NCBI GenBank assembly: GCA_032615215.1
Contig: CP128433.1
Span: 1,323,501-1,387,500, forward strand
DNA from: Microbulbifer sp. MKSA007
GTDB lineage: Bacteria > Pseudomonadota > Gammaproteobacteria > Pseudomonadales > Cellvibrionaceae
DNA length: 64,000 nucleotides
Direction of reading: 5' to 3'
In this document: piece after piece, positions 34,342-43,922 of the stretch
How the letters are laid out: every line of letters begins with the position of its first letter
Numbering within the stretch: position 1 is the first letter of the stretch
Translations under genes and position numbers: made by a program
The notes under the pieces: generated by a model
What the model saw: only the letters and a program-made list of their open reading frames with translations
The model's database searches: none
What the model was told of the DNA's origin: nothing

Positions 34342-34719
34342 TTATATTGGTCTACGTATTCTAAATAGAGGCGTTTCGCTACCTATCAAGCTACCGGGCT
34401 TAATGAGAATCTCTTCGACTATTCCGCTGCAAGGGCTGGGCAGCTCAATTGTGTAAGTTCCAAAATCGGCAACGAGTATCGTTTGTCCACCGTAAATTGG
34501 ATAATCAACACCAACCATGACTTCTACTACCTCACCAAGTTCTTTTGGGCGGACTGAGCCGGACAAAGGTTCTTGTTTGTGCGGAATCGAATCAAAAGAG
34601 GGGGCGCGTACGATTCCATCGGATGGAAAGCGTTCTTCCTCTAGGGGTATTCTCTCACCACTTTCAATGGAACTTATACCAAGAGCACCATTTATAAAAT
34701 CAAGTATGAATTTCCACAT
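34342..34719 (-). CDS. biotin/lipoyl-like domain protein
   Basis: 125 residues. The C-terminal half (GEVVEVMVGVDYPIYGGQTI...LPSPCSGIVEEILIKPGSLIGSETPLFRIR) has the hairpin pattern of a biotinyl/lipoyl domain, but the modified Lys is missing (SPCSG in place of MKM). It may be a structural, unmodified version. The N-terminal 35 residues may form an amphipathic or membrane helix. Function unknown. Confidence 0.6.
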   Translation of the reverse strand: MWKFILDFINGALGISSIESGERIPLEEERFPSDGIVRAPSFDSIPHKQEPLSGSVRPKELGEVVEVMVGVDYPIYGGQTILVADFGTYTIELPSPCSGIVEEILIKPGSLIGSETPLFRIRRPI

Positions 34720-34977
34720 ATATTTCTAGGCTGTTTAGTGTAATTGCCTATAAATTAACCGGTTATTTTAAATTATTCCCTTATCCAATGATTCAGGGCT
34801 GTTTACGGGATAAAGATCCCCGGTGGCTATAGTATTAGGATCATCATCGCGCCTCCAAGTAACATCTTTATCCAAAACGATATCTTAAGCTAATAAACTA
34901 TATCTACCCTTTAATAGCTTAATTTTCAAGATTTATAGTTTTATACATGTAAATTGATCTGTAGTAGAAATTTAATC

Positions 34978-35289
34978 CTATTTATCTTTAAACCAAAATT
35001 CGATCTCATCGGTTTCGACATCAAATGTCGCAGAGTGTTCTACATGTGCTGGTACATGGTACCACTGTCCAATGCCAATCCGTTGGGTGGCACCATTCAT
35101 GGTGAGTATTAGTTCCCCCTTTGTGATAACGCCATGATTATCTGTGTCATGAGTATGGGGTGGAATGAACGTTCCAGCTGGATATGATGCGAAAAGAACA
35201 TCACTGTTTTCTGCCTTAAGCTTGTAAGCATCAAAGCGACCATCGTAGAGAGGTAATTCCTTAATTTTACTTGGATAACTGCCTGACAT
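34978..35289 (-). CDS. cupin-domain protein
   Basis: 103 residues, single small cupin. Motif 1 IPPHTHDTDNHGVITKGELILTM (His in HTH, Glu in KGE, about 43-65) and motif 2 WYHVPAHVEHSATF (about 77-90) supply the usual metal ligands. Role unknown; single cupins often sense or modify small molecules. Confidence 0.85.
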   Translation of the reverse strand: MSGSYPSKIKELPLYDGRFDAYKLKAENSDVLFASYPAGTFIPPHTHDTDNHGVITKGELILTMNGATQRIGIGQWYHVPAHVEHSATFDVETDEIEFWFKDK

Positions 35290-35553
35290 CTCTGCTTCCT
35301 TGTTGAGTGCGTATAAAATAGCTTTGGGTTAAAGGTCCTGTAGGTAGAGTAAATCACCGCCCTTATAGTTCCAAGACTATCTTTATTATCTTTGTAGTTG
35401 GATTTTTGATCTGTTCTTTTCTATTGGTATGCGAAAGGATGGAGTTTTGGGAATAGCGTGCTAGTTATTGGTCTAATTAAGAAGTAGCATGCCGTCAATA
35501 ATGTCCCAATATTTAATGAGATAAATTGTTAGTGGAACAAAATGGAGTCAACA

Positions 35554-36234
35554 TTAAGTGCTCAAAATCCATCTTACCCCACTCTCAAAAAATCCCATAT
35601 TGACTACCCAATAGGAAGTGATAAATGAGCATGTCGTTACCCCAAGAGCCACTTTTATTTGACCAAATCTCCATTTCTCACGAATTCCTAAGTATATTAG
35701 TATTCCTATGGTGGTTAGCATCATAGGCTCGTAAAAATACCTAATAGGAGCATTGAAGGGAAATAGGAATAAACCGTAGATAAGCCTTCCTAGTCCCGGC
35801 GGTAGTATAGCTACCAAGCTCAGCATCATGCAGAGCATATGCTTTTGGGGAGACTTTCGGTACTGGAACCCAGATAACAGAGAGAATACAAAAAGTGGTA
35901 ATAAGAATAAGTCAACCCAATATACAAGTTTAAATATTTCACTCTTCTCTAAGGTTGATTCAATAGTGCTGAAAAATGCCCAGTATGAAGTGCCTATAAA
36001 TATTGTGGCAACGACAACTGACAGCCAACCTAGATATTTGTGAAGAGATGTGCTCCCTTTGAGCATTAAATAAGACTGTAAACACATGATTCCAATCCAT
36101 AGAAGGGAAACTATTCCATGGATGTGATGCATTGTGGATAGGTTTCCGTAGGCCATAACATAACTTGGTGTAAATCCAAGAATAATGATTGCCGATAAGC
36201 CGCAGAACCAAAAGAAAAGTGACCTAGGATTCAA
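35554..36234 (-). CDS. multi-pass membrane protein
   Basis: 226 residues, six or seven hydrophobic helices. HHIHGIVSLLWIGIMCLQSYLML (about 36-58), LHKYLGWLSVVVATIF (about 64-79) and KHMLCMMLSLVAILPPGLGRL resemble DUF2306-type membrane proteins in general pattern, with conserved His in helices 2 and 3. Function unknown. Confidence 0.65.
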   Translation of the reverse strand: MNPRSLFFWFCGLSAIIILGFTPSYVMAYGNLSTMHHIHGIVSLLWIGIMCLQSYLMLKGSTSLHKYLGWLSVVVATIFIGTSYWAFFSTIESTLEKSEIFKLVYWVDLFLLPLFVFSLLSGFQYRKSPQKHMLCMMLSLVAILPPGLGRLIYGLFLFPFNAPIRYFYEPMMLTTIGILIYLGIREKWRFGQIKVALGVTTCSFITSYWVVNMGFFESGVRWILST

Positions 36235-36990
36235 ATAGCTATCCTCATGTACTTATACCTAAATTAAGAGGATTTTCTGTTTTAGGTGGTAGGGTTAATG
36301 GTTGGCAGCATCCTAGCCATACTGTTAGAATTATGCAAATATGTATCTCATTACAGGTCAAGCTAATAGGTCAAACCTAAGGGTTCATTGGGTTTGAACC
36401 GTCAATACTTATTGTAAATTTTTCAATTGAATAGCTATTTCCCGTGGTTAAAGATATAGCTTCTTATATATTGTCCTAAGGTAGCGTCCGATAAACTTAA
36501 ACCAAATTAAGCTGCAGATATTTACTCTTTCTTATTGTTAAACTCAATAAATGAAATTAGCTTTAAACCTTTACTGAAAGCCCGAATACCTTAATCCTGT
36601 CACAATAAATACCCACATGTCCTTACGCAGCCTATCTCAAGAGAGGATGCATCATAGGGAATGGTTAAGGGGCAATCTCTATCCGGAAAAGGGAGGATCG
36701 GATGTCAGGTGTGAGAGCTTACTTGCTTATTACAACACCCTCAGAATGCATGCAATACAGGGTACTTATAAAATATATTTTTATTTTGAATTGATTTGCA
36801 TTGCGCTAAAGGCCCAAAAGTATGTGCAGAATTTCTAAATAAATGTTCTATCTGCGTCTAATTTTTTCCTAAAATAATCAATATAGAGGTTGAGCAATAG
36901 CGTAGTGTAGAGTAAGTTGTATTTTATATTTATATTCAAAAAAACCGGTTGTCTGGTTAGTATTCTATTTTTGACGCTGAAGGAATAGTA
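36235..36990. other. long intergenic region, no supported gene
   Basis: About 750 AT-rich bases. A 73-codon plus-strand ORF at 36617 lacks a ribosome site and family resemblance. No repeat shared with the rest of the window. Confidence 0.4.
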
Positions 36991-37647
36991 ATGTCAAAAG
37001 ATCCAAAGCTCGTTGCTGAGCAGCTTAGAAAACCATCTGGTACATTGGCTTCAGAAACCGCGCAGCAAATGAACAAAGCGAATGAAGCAACGAATCTTGC
37101 CGCTTTAACAGCTCTCAATGTGGTAGATGGTGATTCTGTTCTAGAAATTGGTCCGGGCAATGGCAAATTTGCAGTCGACGTAATTCGTAAGGGATCTAGT
37201 GTCCGCTATACCGGTATTGATTGGTCGAGTGATATGGTTGCAACCGCAAAAGGCCTAAATTTTGAATATATAGAGTCGGGGCAAATGGACTTTTTAGTTG
37301 GTAGCTCAGAAAGCCTGCCGTTTGCCGATAGACAGTTCGATAAGATTCTAGCCGTACACACAATATACTTTTGGGACACCCTAAAAACTCATCTAGCAGA
37401 GATCTCCAGAGTACTAGCATCTAAAGGAAAGTTATGCCTGGCTTTTGGCGATAAATCTTTTATGCAAAATCTACCATTCACTCAATATGGATTCAGGCTG
37501 TTTGATGAGGGTGATATTTGTGCCCAATTGTCTGATGCTGGATTTAAAGTTGTATCCCGTGGGAAGCACAGTGAGTATGGAGAAAGTAATACAGGGCAGC
37601 TTGTGGAGAAGAAAATTAATATAATTGTGTGTGAGTTGAATCCATAA
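36991..37647 (+). CDS. class I SAM-dependent methyltransferase
   Basis: 218 residues. Motif I SVLEIGPGNGKFAVDVI (about 49-65), motif II YTGIDWSSDMV, DKILAVHTIYFWD (about 121-133) and SRVLASKGKLCLAFGD. Methyltransf_11-like small-molecule enzyme; substrate unknown. No operon partner. Confidence 0.85.
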   Translation: MSKDPKLVAEQLRKPSGTLASETAQQMNKANEATNLAALTALNVVDGDSVLEIGPGNGKFAVDVIRKGSSVRYTGIDWSSDMVATAKGLNFEYIESGQMDFLVGSSESLPFADRQFDKILAVHTIYFWDTLKTHLAEISRVLASKGKLCLAFGDKSFMQNLPFTQYGFRLFDEGDICAQLSDAGFKVVSRGKHSEYGESNTGQLVEKKINIIVCELNP

Positions 37648-37908
37648 GCAATTGCCAATCTTGGAAAATTGTATCTTTCCGAAGAACACTTTTTATTTTG
37701 GCTGATTAAACCCCTATCTAATAGTGATTACCCCCTATCGAGTATATGTAGCAGCATTTACTCAGTCACTTGCCAGAGATTACAAAACTGCGGAAGCAAA
37801 CGGTTCAGGTAGCTCTAGCGTATGTTAGGGCTACTAAGAGTCCGGGGGTATAGCATTGGCGCTTACATAGTCCTGCAGCTATAACGGTGCTTCAGCCGAG
37901 GAAGCTAG

Positions 37909-38170
37909 GGAGCCTCTGAATAACTCCGTAATGCCTCTGCGGGCCTTGAAGGCTGCAGATGTTAGGCGCAGCTCGCCGGGAATGGCCGTAGCCCTTTGCA
38001 AGAGCTGCAACGCAGCAGCTGTGGCCTTCAAGGACCGCCCTTTGGGCTTGCAGAGCGATTCACACTCCGCGTTGCGACTTCTTGAAAGGTCTAGACATTC
38101 CTGCGAAGCCGCGCCTTGATTGTGAACCGCTCTGCATGCCAGAGGTGTCACGGAGTTATTCAGAGGCTCC
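37909..38170. mobile_element. MITE copy 1 (262 bp, IS5-like ends)
   Basis: Terminal inverted repeats begin GGAGCCTCTGAATAACTCCG and pair over about 30 bases with the other end. The target duplication CTAG is visible on both sides (37905-37908 and 38171-38174). No ORF. The interior is nearly identical, inverted, to the element at 54026. The YTAR duplication suggests mobilisation by an IS5-group transposase, none of which is in the window. Confidence 0.85.
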
Positions 38171-38243
38171 CTAGAGCTACAATGATCAAGATCTAGTTAC
38201 ATCAATACTAGAAAGCTCCAGCTCACTCACCGGGTACCCCTTT

Positions 38244-40190
38244 ATGCCTATGAATCTCGCGCAGAAACTTATCCAAAGCCACCTTGTGAGTGGATCAATG
38301 GAGCCTGGCAGCCCAATAGAGATAAAGATAGATCAGACGCTAGCTCAGGATGGGACGGGAACACTTATCATGTTGGAGCTTGAGGCACTTGGTTTGTCTC
38401 AAATCAAGACCGAGCTTTCAGCACAATATGTAGACCATAACCTGTTACAGACGGACTTTAAAAACGCCGACGATCATATATTCCTGCAAAGTGCCTGTCG
38501 TAAATTTGGAATTTGGTTTTCGCGGCCCGGTAATGGTGTCAGCCATCCAGTACAGATGGCTTGTTTCGATGTGCCTGGTAAGACGTTACTTGGTGCCGAT
38601 AGCCATACTTGTGCAGCGGGTTCTATGGGGATGCTGGCGATTGGAGCCGGTGGCTTACAGGTAGCAATGGCCATCGCAGGCGTCCCTTTTGCACTGAAAA
38701 TGCCCAAAATACTCGGTGTGAAGCTCGAAGGTGAGCTGCCGCCATGGATTAGCGCTAAGAACATCATTCTGGAAATGTTGCGTCGGCAGACCGTCAAGGG
38801 CTGTGTCAACAAGATTGTTGAGTATCACGGCCCAGGTCTAGCCCATTTGACTGCGATGGATCGCCATGTGATCGCCAACATGGGGCAGGAGATGGGTACC
38901 ACTACCAGCGTCTTTCCTGCGGATGAGGCTGTGAGAGCTTTCCTTAGACAGCAGCATCGTGAAAGTGACTTTGTCGAGATGAAGGCTGATGAAGGCGCGA
39001 GTTACGACGAAGAAGATACTATTGATTTATCAACTCTCGAGCCGCTAATTGCTTGCCCATCAAGCCCAGACAAAGTTGTGACGGTCCGAGAAGTGGCGGG
39101 CCGTTCGATCTACCAGAGCTATATAGGCTCTTCTGCCAACCCTGGATTGAGAGATTTTGCGATACCGGCACGTATGGTTTCAGGTCGCCGAATAGCCGAT
39201 GACGTTTCCTTTGACATTAACCCGACCTCACGTCAGTTGCTCGAAGAACTCAGTCGGAGCGGCGATCTAACAAAATTGCTTCAAGCTGGAGCTCGTTTGC
39301 ATCAGACAGGATGCGGCGGCTGTATTGGCATGGGGCAGGCTCCCGCCAGTGGTGGTATCAGCCTACGTACAGTCCCTCGCAACTTCCCCGGCCGCTCCGG
39401 CACCGCAGATGACCAAGTCTATTTGTGCAGTCCCGAAGTAGCCACTGCCAGTGCGTTGAGAGGGGTGATCACCGACCCTCGTGACCTGGATATGGACTAC
39501 CCCAGCTTCCATGAGCCGGAATATCTACCTGATATACGTCCGTTATTACAGCCACCTCAAGAAATCCCAGTAGCAGTGGAGTTAATTAAAGGGCCAAATA
39601 TCAAGCCCCTTCCTGATTTCGAAAAGCTACCGAAAATTTTAACTGGCCCATTATTGCTGAAAGCAGGGGACAATGTTTCCACAGATGAAATATTACCTGC
39701 TGGAGCAGAAATCTTACCGCTACGCTCAAATATCCCCGCCATCAGCCGTTATACATTCTCACGAATCGATGAATCGTTTTATGATCGGGCAGTGAAGCTC
39801 AATGGAGACTGTTTTGTTGTCGGTGGTGAGAATTATGGACAAGGCTCCAGCCGTGAGCATGCGGCAGTATCTTCACGCTTTCTTGGGGTAAGGTGCATAA
39901 TTGCAAAAAGTATGGCCCGTATACACCGGCGTAATCTTATTAACTTCGGTGTGCTGCCATTGCTATTTGAGAATTTTGATGATTACAATCTTCTTCAACA
40001 GGGGGTAGCTCTTGAAATTGACAATCCAATTGCACAGATAAAGTCAAACAGTTCAATTAAATTAATAATTAAATCATCAGGAGAATGTATTAACTTGCGG
40101 AGTGATTTGGCTAAGGACGAAATTGAAGTGTTGGAAGCAGGAGGTATGATTAATCAGGTAAGAGAAAAATACCTAAGCTCTAATAAGTAG
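38244..40190 (+). CDS. aconitate hydratase, single-chain (Aquifex-type) aconitase family
   Basis: 648 residues, shorter than AcnA/AcnB and close to the Aquifex-type aconitase. LLGADSHTCAAGSMGMLAIGAGG (first cluster Cys, about 115-137), HQTGCGGCIGMGQAP (the other two Cys, about 352-366), and a C-terminal swivel domain with GDNVSTDEILPAG and NYGQGSSREHAA (about 532-543). A 4Fe-4S enzyme isomerising citrate/isocitrate or a related hydroxyacid. The start could be the second Met, two codons in. No citrate-cycle genes nearby, so a specialised role is possible. Confidence 0.88.
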   Translation: MPMNLAQKLIQSHLVSGSMEPGSPIEIKIDQTLAQDGTGTLIMLELEALGLSQIKTELSAQYVDHNLLQTDFKNADDHIFLQSACRKFGIWFSRPGNGVSHPVQMACFDVPGKTLLGADSHTCAAGSMGMLAIGAGGLQVAMAIAGVPFALKMPKILGVKLEGELPPWISAKNIILEMLRRQTVKGCVNKIVEYHGPGLAHLTAMDRHVIANMGQEMGTTTSVFPADEAVRAFLRQQHRESDFVEMKADEGASYDEEDTIDLSTLEPLIACPSSPDKVVTVREVAGRSIYQSYIGSSANPGLRDFAIPARMVSGRRIADDVSFDINPTSRQLLEELSRSGDLTKLLQAGARLHQTGCGGCIGMGQAPASGGISLRTVPRNFPGRSGTADDQVYLCSPEVATASALRGVITDPRDLDMDYPSFHEPEYLPDIRPLLQPPQEIPVAVELIKGPNIKPLPDFEKLPKILTGPLLLKAGDNVSTDEILPAGAEILPLRSNIPAISRYTFSRIDESFYDRAVKLNGDCFVVGGENYGQGSSREHAAVSSRFLGVRCIIAKSMARIHRRNLINFGVLPLLFENFDDYNLLQQGVALEIDNPIAQIKSNSSIKLIIKSSGECINLRSDLAKDEIEVLEAGGMINQVREKYLSSNK

Positions 40191-40246
40191 AATGACTTTC
40201 TATAGCTGTAATTTGATAAAGTCAGCGCTGGTCCCGATCGGTAGCA

Positions 40247-41263
40247 TTACTGATACCTATGGCTCCCTTGGTTGTTGACTAATATAGTAGCTATTTCTTC
40301 CAGCTCTTTATCAAAATACTCTGCATTCCTTTCTCCCGCTTTTTTTAACTTCTTCAGGTTTTCTGGTGTCGCATTGTCCATAGATGAGTCAGCAGCGTAA
40401 AGCTTTGGTTGTATCCGGTAGTAATTTGAATTCTCTACGGTAGAAGAAATTTGCTTCATATAGTAATGAACCATTTGCGCGCTTCCATTTACGGCGATAT
40501 CAATGGCGGGCCTTGCCCAATTGAGTATCCCCCAATCTTTAACCTCCTTGTATTTGTATCCTGAAAGTTGCCTGCCGGTACCCAGAGATACAATAACCAT
40601 ATCTTTCATCCCAGAGACCCCACTGAATTTGATGGCTTCGGAGTAGGCGCATAAAGCAGGATCACTGGCTACCATGCCGCCATCAATTAAAACATATTTA
40701 TTGTTGGATGGAGGTAGTGAAAAGATACGTGCTGGCTCAAAATAGGTTGGTACCGCGGTGCTTCCGAGTAGAAGGTCTTTAACCAGAAAGTCTTCATTCT
40801 TTACTATGGCACAATGTTGCCTAAAAATGATTTGTTCCCGCTTTTTGATATCATAGGAAACAAAGCAGCAGGGCTTTAATAGATTACTAAGTTTCATTTT
40901 CCCAAAGAATTGCGATAAAACCCTGTCCAACTCCATGGAGCAGTACTTTTCCTCCTTCAATAACTTTAACTTTTCTAGAAAAGGCCATGAGCCTGAGCCA
41001 AATACCTTCTCGCCTTCCTTAAGGTAGAGGCTGACAGCATCCTGGGCAGAAAATTTTGGTTTTCCTTGCTTGTTAGGACAGATGTAGGCGGCACCTAATA
41101 TTGCACCGGTACTTGTTCCGGCCACCAGGTCGAAGTACTCGCCTATCCTGGCGTCAGGATTGCCTGATTTCACCTTTAGCTTGTGCTCAAGGGACACCAG
41201 TATCTGGCCAGGCAAGATTCCCCGGATTCCTCCACCATCGATAGAAAGGATTCTGATAGCCAT
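40247..41263 (-). CDS. patatin-like phospholipase
   Basis: 338 residues, cytoplasmic (no signal peptide). RILSIDGGGIRGILPGQIL (oxyanion hole, about 3-21), GTSTG (catalytic Ser, about 49-53) and IDGGMVASDP (catalytic Asp). Similar architecture to CapV/CBASS-type patatins, but no cyclase gene is adjacent, so defence cannot be claimed. An independent, intact relative of the broken patatin at 31142. Confidence 0.88.
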   Translation of the reverse strand: MAIRILSIDGGGIRGILPGQILVSLEHKLKVKSGNPDARIGEYFDLVAGTSTGAILGAAYICPNKQGKPKFSAQDAVSLYLKEGEKVFGSGSWPFLEKLKLLKEEKYCSMELDRVLSQFFGKMKLSNLLKPCCFVSYDIKKREQIIFRQHCAIVKNEDFLVKDLLLGSTAVPTYFEPARIFSLPPSNNKYVLIDGGMVASDPALCAYSEAIKFSGVSGMKDMVIVSLGTGRQLSGYKYKEVKDWGILNWARPAIDIAVNGSAQMVHYYMKQISSTVENSNYYRIQPKLYAADSSMDNATPENLKKLKKAGERNAEYFDKELEEIATILVNNQGSHRYQ

Positions 41264-41553
41264 TGCTGATGCCCTCTGGCTCCGTAGATTGTACGCGACC
41301 CTAGAAACATAGCATTTGGTAACAGGGGTAATACTTCATATACCCTGAATACCACTAAAAAAGCATATAATATCAATAAGTTAGGCGCACCTATCACCAT
41401 GCTGAGTTTATTAATATGGTTAAGGTAAAGAAACTAATATAAGGATTGATAGGCATGGGAATTAGCGGGTCTCTGAGCTGACGCCTAAAGCTCAACGGCT
41501 AGAGTCTCGTGGAGTTAGTCGGAACATAAAATTAGATTCTTACGCAACGCCGA

Positions 41554-41913
41554 TTACTGTGCACCGGTGCAGCCGTTTGAAGTCTCTATGGTATATTGGG
41601 CGACTCTCAAGCTATTTTTATAAGTGATGCTTGCAATACAAACCGTATCACCTGGGTGTAGGTTCATATCGCTGCCCACATCAATCACCTTGCGATTCTT
41701 CAGCTCTACTTGATATTGGTATTTTGGTATGTGAGCAGCATTGGAGCGACCAATATAAAACTTTGATTTGATTGTACCATTTTGCTTTACAACCTTCTCG
41801 GTGTTACTGGCAAGGTTAATAACATGAAGTAACACCAGTAATAGAAGGAGAACTATTAGGCTAAATCCTTTCCACTCCCTAAAGTAAAATAATAGAATCT
41901 TAAGTGTTCTCAT
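41554..41913 (-). CDS. single-pass membrane hypothetical protein
   Basis: 119 residues with one helix (FSLIVLLLLLVLLHVINLA, about 17-35) and an exterior beta-rich domain (YQYQVELKNRKVIDVGSDMNLHPGDTVCIASITY). The pattern, a soluble barrel-like domain with GDTV, recalls DUF3592-like proteins, but I cannot assign it. First of three small genes on the same strand. Confidence 0.55.
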   Translation of the reverse strand: MRTLKILLFYFREWKGFSLIVLLLLLVLLHVINLASNTEKVVKQNGTIKSKFYIGRSNAAHIPKYQYQVELKNRKVIDVGSDMNLHPGDTVCIASITYKNSLRVAQYTIETSNGCTGAQ

Positions 41914-41933
41914 TGAGTATATATAAAAATAAA

Positions 41934-42506
41934 TTATTCCTTAATTTCAGAGTCAAGTATATTTAGGAGAAAATTTGCAGTTCTACTAAAGTCCCTTTCC
42001 ACATAGGGAGCAACACTTAGTCCATTCCAGCGCTGAACGGCCCTTTTTTGGCCTCCATAGGCAGCCTCAATATAAACGGTCTCCCCATCGAGCCCCAAAG
42101 GGCATTTATTAGGTTCGGAGGAATCTATTTTCGTTGATAATTTTGGAGGCTTGGCACAGTACAAATCAATTAATCTATCATAACTTTCTAATTTAAAGAG
42201 GTTGAGATCCTTAAATTGGGAAACCATGTCCTTGTACTGGGATAACGATAGAGGATATTTACCATGTACATCTAGTGTCCCGTCATGGCGTTGGTAAACC
42301 GTTGTTATCTTGGCTTGTCCGAATGATGGAGCAAAAACAATACGAAATCCTGCAACATACTCAGGACTTAGGCCGCATAGTAGCTGAGCATTGAATTTTT
42401 TGAGCTGATTTTTATAGCGATCTGAGTCTCCGTCGCTAGTACAATTTATACCTCCTGCAAAAACTGCTGCGGGGATAAGTGTAATCAAGAGTACCAATAT
42501 ACGCAT
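41934..42506 (-). CDS. secreted hypothetical protein
   Basis: 190 residues starting at MRILVLLITLIPAAVFAGG, a clear signal peptide; the Met 7 codons upstream is less likely. Four Cys in the mature part (INCTSDG, LLCGLSP, LYCAKP, NKCPLG) suggest two disulfides, hence periplasmic or extracellular. No family recognised. It ends 20 bases before the start of the 41554 gene's frame; all three neighbours look like one exported-protein cluster. Confidence 0.6.
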   Translation of the reverse strand: MRILVLLITLIPAAVFAGGINCTSDGDSDRYKNQLKKFNAQLLCGLSPEYVAGFRIVFAPSFGQAKITTVYQRHDGTLDVHGKYPLSLSQYKDMVSQFKDLNLFKLESYDRLIDLYCAKPPKLSTKIDSSEPNKCPLGLDGETVYIEAAYGGQKRAVQRWNGLSVAPYVERDFSRTANFLLNILDSEIKE

Positions 42507-42547
42507 AAAATCTCTAAACGGTACCATTTAGCTTTTCTAGTTTTTGA

Positions 42548-42928
42548 CTATGGGGATTGTGAGGGAATCTTATAGATCACATACTGACGCCCACGATAGT
42601 CGATACCTTCTGAAAGGTAAAGCCATCTTGATACGGCGACTTTAACGGGGGTATCCCATGCTTTATCAGATGAACCTTCGATCTTTATTTCCCCAGGAAC
42701 AAGACCTCCTCCTTCAGACGTCGTTTTCTCCACCAGTCTAAAGGACACGACTACGCATACGGGTAAGTTCCTGTTAGTGCCTATTGGACGCAGTGGTGCG
42801 ACCTTTATTACTGGGTTGGCTTTAGATTCAGGAATGTTGAGATTTAATTTAGGGCAATTATTTACATCCCCTCTTGCTATAGAAGCCATAGAGAATAGGG
42901 TCAAAATTATAACTAATGAGCTCTTCAT
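42548..42928 (-). CDS. secreted TonB C-terminal-like domain protein
   Basis: 126 residues: signal peptide MKSSLVIILTLFSMASIARG, then a domain resembling the TonB C-terminus (CVVVSFRLVEKT...GLVPGEIKIEGSSDKAWDTPVKVAVSRWLY), the pattern of free-standing TonB-like periplasmic domains. No anchoring helix or proline spacer, so it is not a full TonB. Confidence 0.6.
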   Translation of the reverse strand: MKSSLVIILTLFSMASIARGDVNNCPKLNLNIPESKANPVIKVAPLRPIGTNRNLPVCVVVSFRLVEKTTSEGGGLVPGEIKIEGSSDKAWDTPVKVAVSRWLYLSEGIDYRGRQYVIYKIPSQSP

Positions 42929-43105
42929 TTGTTGACGCCTTGAGCCTTACTAAGGTGTAATTAGATAGTATAAAAGCCAATAATAGACTTGTCTGTTGAC
43001 TAATAGCATAGGTATTTGTTCTAAAATCACATAAGTGACTAGATGGTTATTTTGAGTGAAATTTCTTTAAGGCCACTGAACACCAGTTAGTAGCCTTGGT
43101 AGTTA

Positions 43106-43579
43106 TTACAGCAATAACCTATCTTCAATTGGAGTGAATTTGCTCGCCGCATTAATTAATGCTCCAGCCGTCAATTCCGGAACACCATATACTTCAACTT
43201 TCTTGCCTCTATCTAACCTGAGCTTATGGGCAAGAATGTCAAAGTCGCCATCTCCTGACACTAAAATCACTGTATCTACCGAGCTTGAATATTCCATAGC
43301 ATCAATAGTTATGCCCACATCCCAGTCGCCCTTGGCTGATCCGTCGGATCTTTGGGTGAAGGGCTTTAACTTCACTTCGAAACCAATCGACCTTAAGATG
43401 TTTTGAAATTCATACTGTTTTCTATCACCACGGTCGATGGCGTAAGCTATGGCTTTAACAACTTTTTTACCCCCTGTCACCTTCCGCCAAAACTTGTTGT
43501 AATCAAAGTTTCGTTTATAGATTTGTCGACATGTGTAATAAACATTTTGTACATCAACAAATATGGCAACCTTTTCCAT
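43106..43579 (-). CDS. NYN-domain (LabA/DUF88-like) putative ribonuclease
   Basis: 157 residues, a PIN-like NYN domain. Conserved acids: VAIFVDVQNVYY (Asp9), KGDWDVGITIDAM (Asp in WDVG), and VILVSGDGDFDILAHKLR (SGDGDF, about 105-110). Such proteins are metal-dependent RNases in RNA processing. Stand-alone here. Confidence 0.88.
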   Translation of the reverse strand: MEKVAIFVDVQNVYYTCRQIYKRNFDYNKFWRKVTGGKKVVKAIAYAIDRGDRKQYEFQNILRSIGFEVKLKPFTQRSDGSAKGDWDVGITIDAMEYSSSVDTVILVSGDGDFDILAHKLRLDRGKKVEVYGVPELTAGALINAASKFTPIEDRLLL

Positions 43580-43922
43580 TTGGTAATCCAGTTATTATAA
43601 AATTCTGAAATTGACAGTGAAGTTATGATCTGCCTGCATCAGGGTGGATGCATTAAGCCACTAGTTTTACATACTTAAGCGATGATTGTCAGCCAAAATT
43701 AGAGGTGAGGAACATCTCGGCAGCAAAGCCAATTTATCAGTATCTGATGAGTTGTGTCGAGATATATAGTGCTGAGCAGTGGCCTTATGAAGTAGCATGT
43801 CTCGCATATATGCACATGCTATCCCCAGACGGCCACTTTACAGTGGGTATCCTACCGTGAACGCCTTCTTTGCGGGATTCTGTGTGGATAATCAGAAAGG
43901 AAATTTTCTAGAAAAATGGATA
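43580..43922. other. intergenic region, no gene seen
   Basis: 343 bases between two minus-strand genes. No ORF or clear structural element recognised. Confidence 0.4.

Noticed and set aside
36617..36838. 73-codon plus-strand ORF
   Set aside because: No ribosome site or family pattern; isolated in non-coding DNA.
37931..38119. ORFs inside the MITE copies
   Set aside because: Both MITEs give 60-90 codon frames on either strand that are not conserved between copies; the element is non-autonomous.
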